Assembly: GCA_030628325.1 (NCBI GenBank)
Contig: DAOVRB010000096.1
Coordinates: 1-5,422 of the forward strand
Length of the DNA: 5,422 bases
Reading direction: 5' to 3'
Source: Methanomicrobiaceae archaeon
GTDB lineage: Archaea; Halobacteriota; Methanomicrobia; Methanomicrobiales; Methanomicrobiaceae
Shown here: piece after piece, positions 4,700-5,422 of the stretch
Numbering within the stretch: position 1 is the stretch's first letter
Layout: every line of letters starts with the position of its first letter
The notes under the pieces: generated by a model
Told to the model about the DNA's origin: nothing
Seen by the model: only the letters and a program-made list of their open reading frames with translations
Database searches by the model: none
Program-made: the position numbers and the translations under genes

Positions 4700-5021
4700 A
4701 ATTGATCTGTATCTTTGCGACATTCTTGACGCAATAAAGAATATACAGGAGTATACATCAGAATTTACATATGATGATTTCACTTCCAGTCGTATGTGTG
4801 TTGATGCAGTTATCAAAAATTTTCTGATAATCGGTGAGGCGGTAAAAAAAATTCCGGGTGAAATGAAATCAGAACATACTTCCACAGACTGGAAAAATAT
4901 AGCAGGGCTGCGTGATGTCCTCGTGCATGCATATTTCCGGATTGATGATGAAATTTTGTGGGACATTATTCAGAATAAACTTGAAAACCTTAAATATGCG
5001 ATTTTGAAGATGTCTGACTGA
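4689..5021 (+). CDS. hepT: HepT-type HEPN ribonuclease toxin (DUF86 family)
   Basis: 110 residues, all-helical in character and of standard length. The HEPN active motif RX4HXY is complete as R75-D-V-L-V-H80-A-Y82. R and H cut RNA, and Y is the residue modified by MntA in characterised pairs. Other family landmarks are RMCVDAVIKNFLIIGEAVKK (35-54), PGEMK (56-60) and DWKNIAGLRD (67-76). The start ATG 4689 has GAGGTG four bases upstream and overlaps the end of mntA, so toxin translation depends on the antitoxin. The last 27 codons are exactly repeated at 3220-3300 in the decayed copy, while the region before differs by about 15%, which suggests gene conversion. It ends 14 bp before the convergent aminotransferase shard. 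Probable roles are plasmid/island stabilisation or phage defence. Confidence 0.9.
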   Translation: MPREIDLYLCDILDAIKNIQEYTSEFTYDDFTSSRMCVDAVIKNFLIIGEAVKKIPGEMKSEHTSTDWKNIAGLRDVLVHAYFRIDDEILWDIIQNKLENLKYAILKMSD

Positions 5022-5026
5022 AAAAT
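4941..5026 (+). repeat. 86-bp exact direct repeat, copy 2
   Basis: Second copy of the segment at 3220-3305, here forming the genuine 3' end of hepT plus 5 bp. Both copies are followed at once by the 3' end of a different convergent gene, DUF3467 at the first and the aminotransferase shard here. Confidence 0.9.
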
Positions 5027-5041
5027 TTTAGACTATCAGAC
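5012..5041. terminator. Possible shared terminator between hepT and the aminotransferase shard
   Basis: GTCTGA at 5012-5017 pairs with TCAGAC at 5036-5041 across an AT-rich loop containing AAAAATTTT. It straddles both stop codons, so it would serve both strands. The stem is only 6 bp, and the oligo-A/T centre alone could stop archaeal polymerase. Confidence 0.3.
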
Positions 5042-5230
5042 TCTTCTCCATATTTCTATTCCTTTTCTGATGCTTTCCTCATCGACATCTGAATAGTTTA
5101 TTCCTGCACTGTTATCTCCGCCACCGTTGAAACAGAAAGGATGGTCCGGAAGAAGAGCGTCATTTTTCTCCATTATCTCCATTGCTTTTTCAGATAATTC
5201 CGTTGAGGGTGAACCATCGGGAAGAGTAAG
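5036..5230 (-). pseudogene. C-terminal shard of a PLP-dependent aminotransferase (class I/II)
   Basis: Sixty-four minus-strand codons from 5230 to the TGA at 5038-5036 read as the end of a fold-type I aminotransferase of the LysN / 2-aminoadipate or multi-substrate kind. Landmarks are LTLPDG (1-6, usually preceded by GMF.W), LSEKAMEIMEKNDALLPDHP (12-31), then GGGDN, which is the family's 'G.G.N.lRLNFS' segment with AGINYS in place of the RLNFS Arg, and DEESIRKGI near the end. The Arg that binds the substrate carboxylate in this segment is not seen. The codon before LTLPDG is TAG, and similarity stops exactly there. The catalytic lysine and nearly all of the enzyme are absent, so this is a dead fragment, cut by an insertion or deletion at 5230/5231. 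Confidence 0.6.
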
Positions 5231-5422
5231 CTATGTGAACCCTAAACTCCCGTTGATTTTAGGCACATGGATCTAAAACGGTTAGAATATTGAATTTGCA
5301 GCCATTATTGGTTGTTTTTTCAAAAATTATGCGCCTATAATTTAGGCACACGATGGGGCCGATTTTGATCTAATTTTCCAGCCAATAATGCCCCAGATTT
5401 TAAAAGAATAGCCTACACGCCA
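5231..5422. mobile_element. Possible end of a mobile element (noncoding, hairpin-rich)
   Basis: No frame of note crosses this stretch. It begins exactly where aminotransferase similarity ends. First comes an imperfect hairpin: ATGTG (5233-5237) and CCTAAA (5241-5246) pair with TTTAGG and CACAT (5258-5268), with three bulged bases and an 11-base loop. Further inside are GCCTA/TAGGC (5333-5347), TGGGGC/GCCCCA (5354-5395) and the inverted pair CATTATTGG/CCAATAATG (5303-5311, 5382-5390). Bulged subterminal hairpins suit an IS200/IS605-like end, but no transposase is visible and no IS was recognised, so this is a weak inference. Confidence 0.25.

Noticed and set aside
4673..4966. Minus-strand 97-codon frame
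   Set aside because: Antisense to hepT, which has intact motifs, ribosome site and coupling to mntA.
1..5422. tRNA or rRNA genes
   Set aside because: No cloverleaf with a GTTCRANYC T-arm or conserved rRNA segment was seen by eye on either strand.

Overview
The window looks like archaeal DNA, most likely from a Methanomicrobiales-type methanogen (inference). The signs are a GC-rich core gene with an apparently leaderless, TATA-driven start, TATA boxes before the other complete units, T-rich rather than hairpin-type gene ends, and shards of families common in methanogen accessory DNA. No 16S rRNA or methanogenesis gene is present, so the assignment is moderate at best.

Layout: (1) 1-1260 is GC-rich and holds, on the minus strand, most of a lipoprotein of the S13/PBP4 D-Ala-D-Ala carboxypeptidase family. 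It runs off the left edge. Its upstream region carries a TATA box, a tandem 9-bp repeat and a pair of identical 13-bp direct repeats, each with a CTGATCAG palindrome. (2) Close to 1260 the composition drops abruptly to AT-rich, and everything to the right looks like an accessory island. (3) 1270-3120 is a scrapyard. It has an N-terminally truncated Schlafen-AlbA/GHKL-type ATP-binding regulator (+), the first 46 codons of a Bro-N antirepressor (-), the tail of an unknown protein feeding into it by a TAATG overlap, and the C-terminal third of a second AlbA/GHKL-type protein (-). (4) 3121-3300 is the 3' part of a HEPN (HepT) gene whose last 86 bp recur exactly at 4941-5026. (5) 3325-4199 (-) is a tight two-gene unit: a winged-helix protein followed after 2 nt by a DUF3467 protein. 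A 31-bp imperfect dyad sits over its probable promoter. (6) 4406-5021 (+) is a complete MntA-HepT (nucleotidyltransferase antitoxin / HEPN RNase toxin) operon with an 11-bp overlap between its genes. (7) 5036-5230 (-) is the last 64 codons of a PLP-dependent aminotransferase, cut off at 5230/5231 where a bulged hairpin begins. The remaining 190 bp are noncoding, rich in short inverted repeats, and may be the end of a mobile element.

Functionally, only three units look intact: the envelope lipoprotein (cut by the window edge), the winged-helix/DUF3467 pair and the MntA-HepT toxin-antitoxin. The rest are broken parts of regulatory, phage or mobile genes, which fits a recombination hotspot beside a core gene. 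The most interesting points are the winged-helix/DUF3467 unit of unknown function lying inside a 1.7-kb segment bounded by direct copies of hepT DNA, and the HEPN shard that has lost its catalytic histidine.
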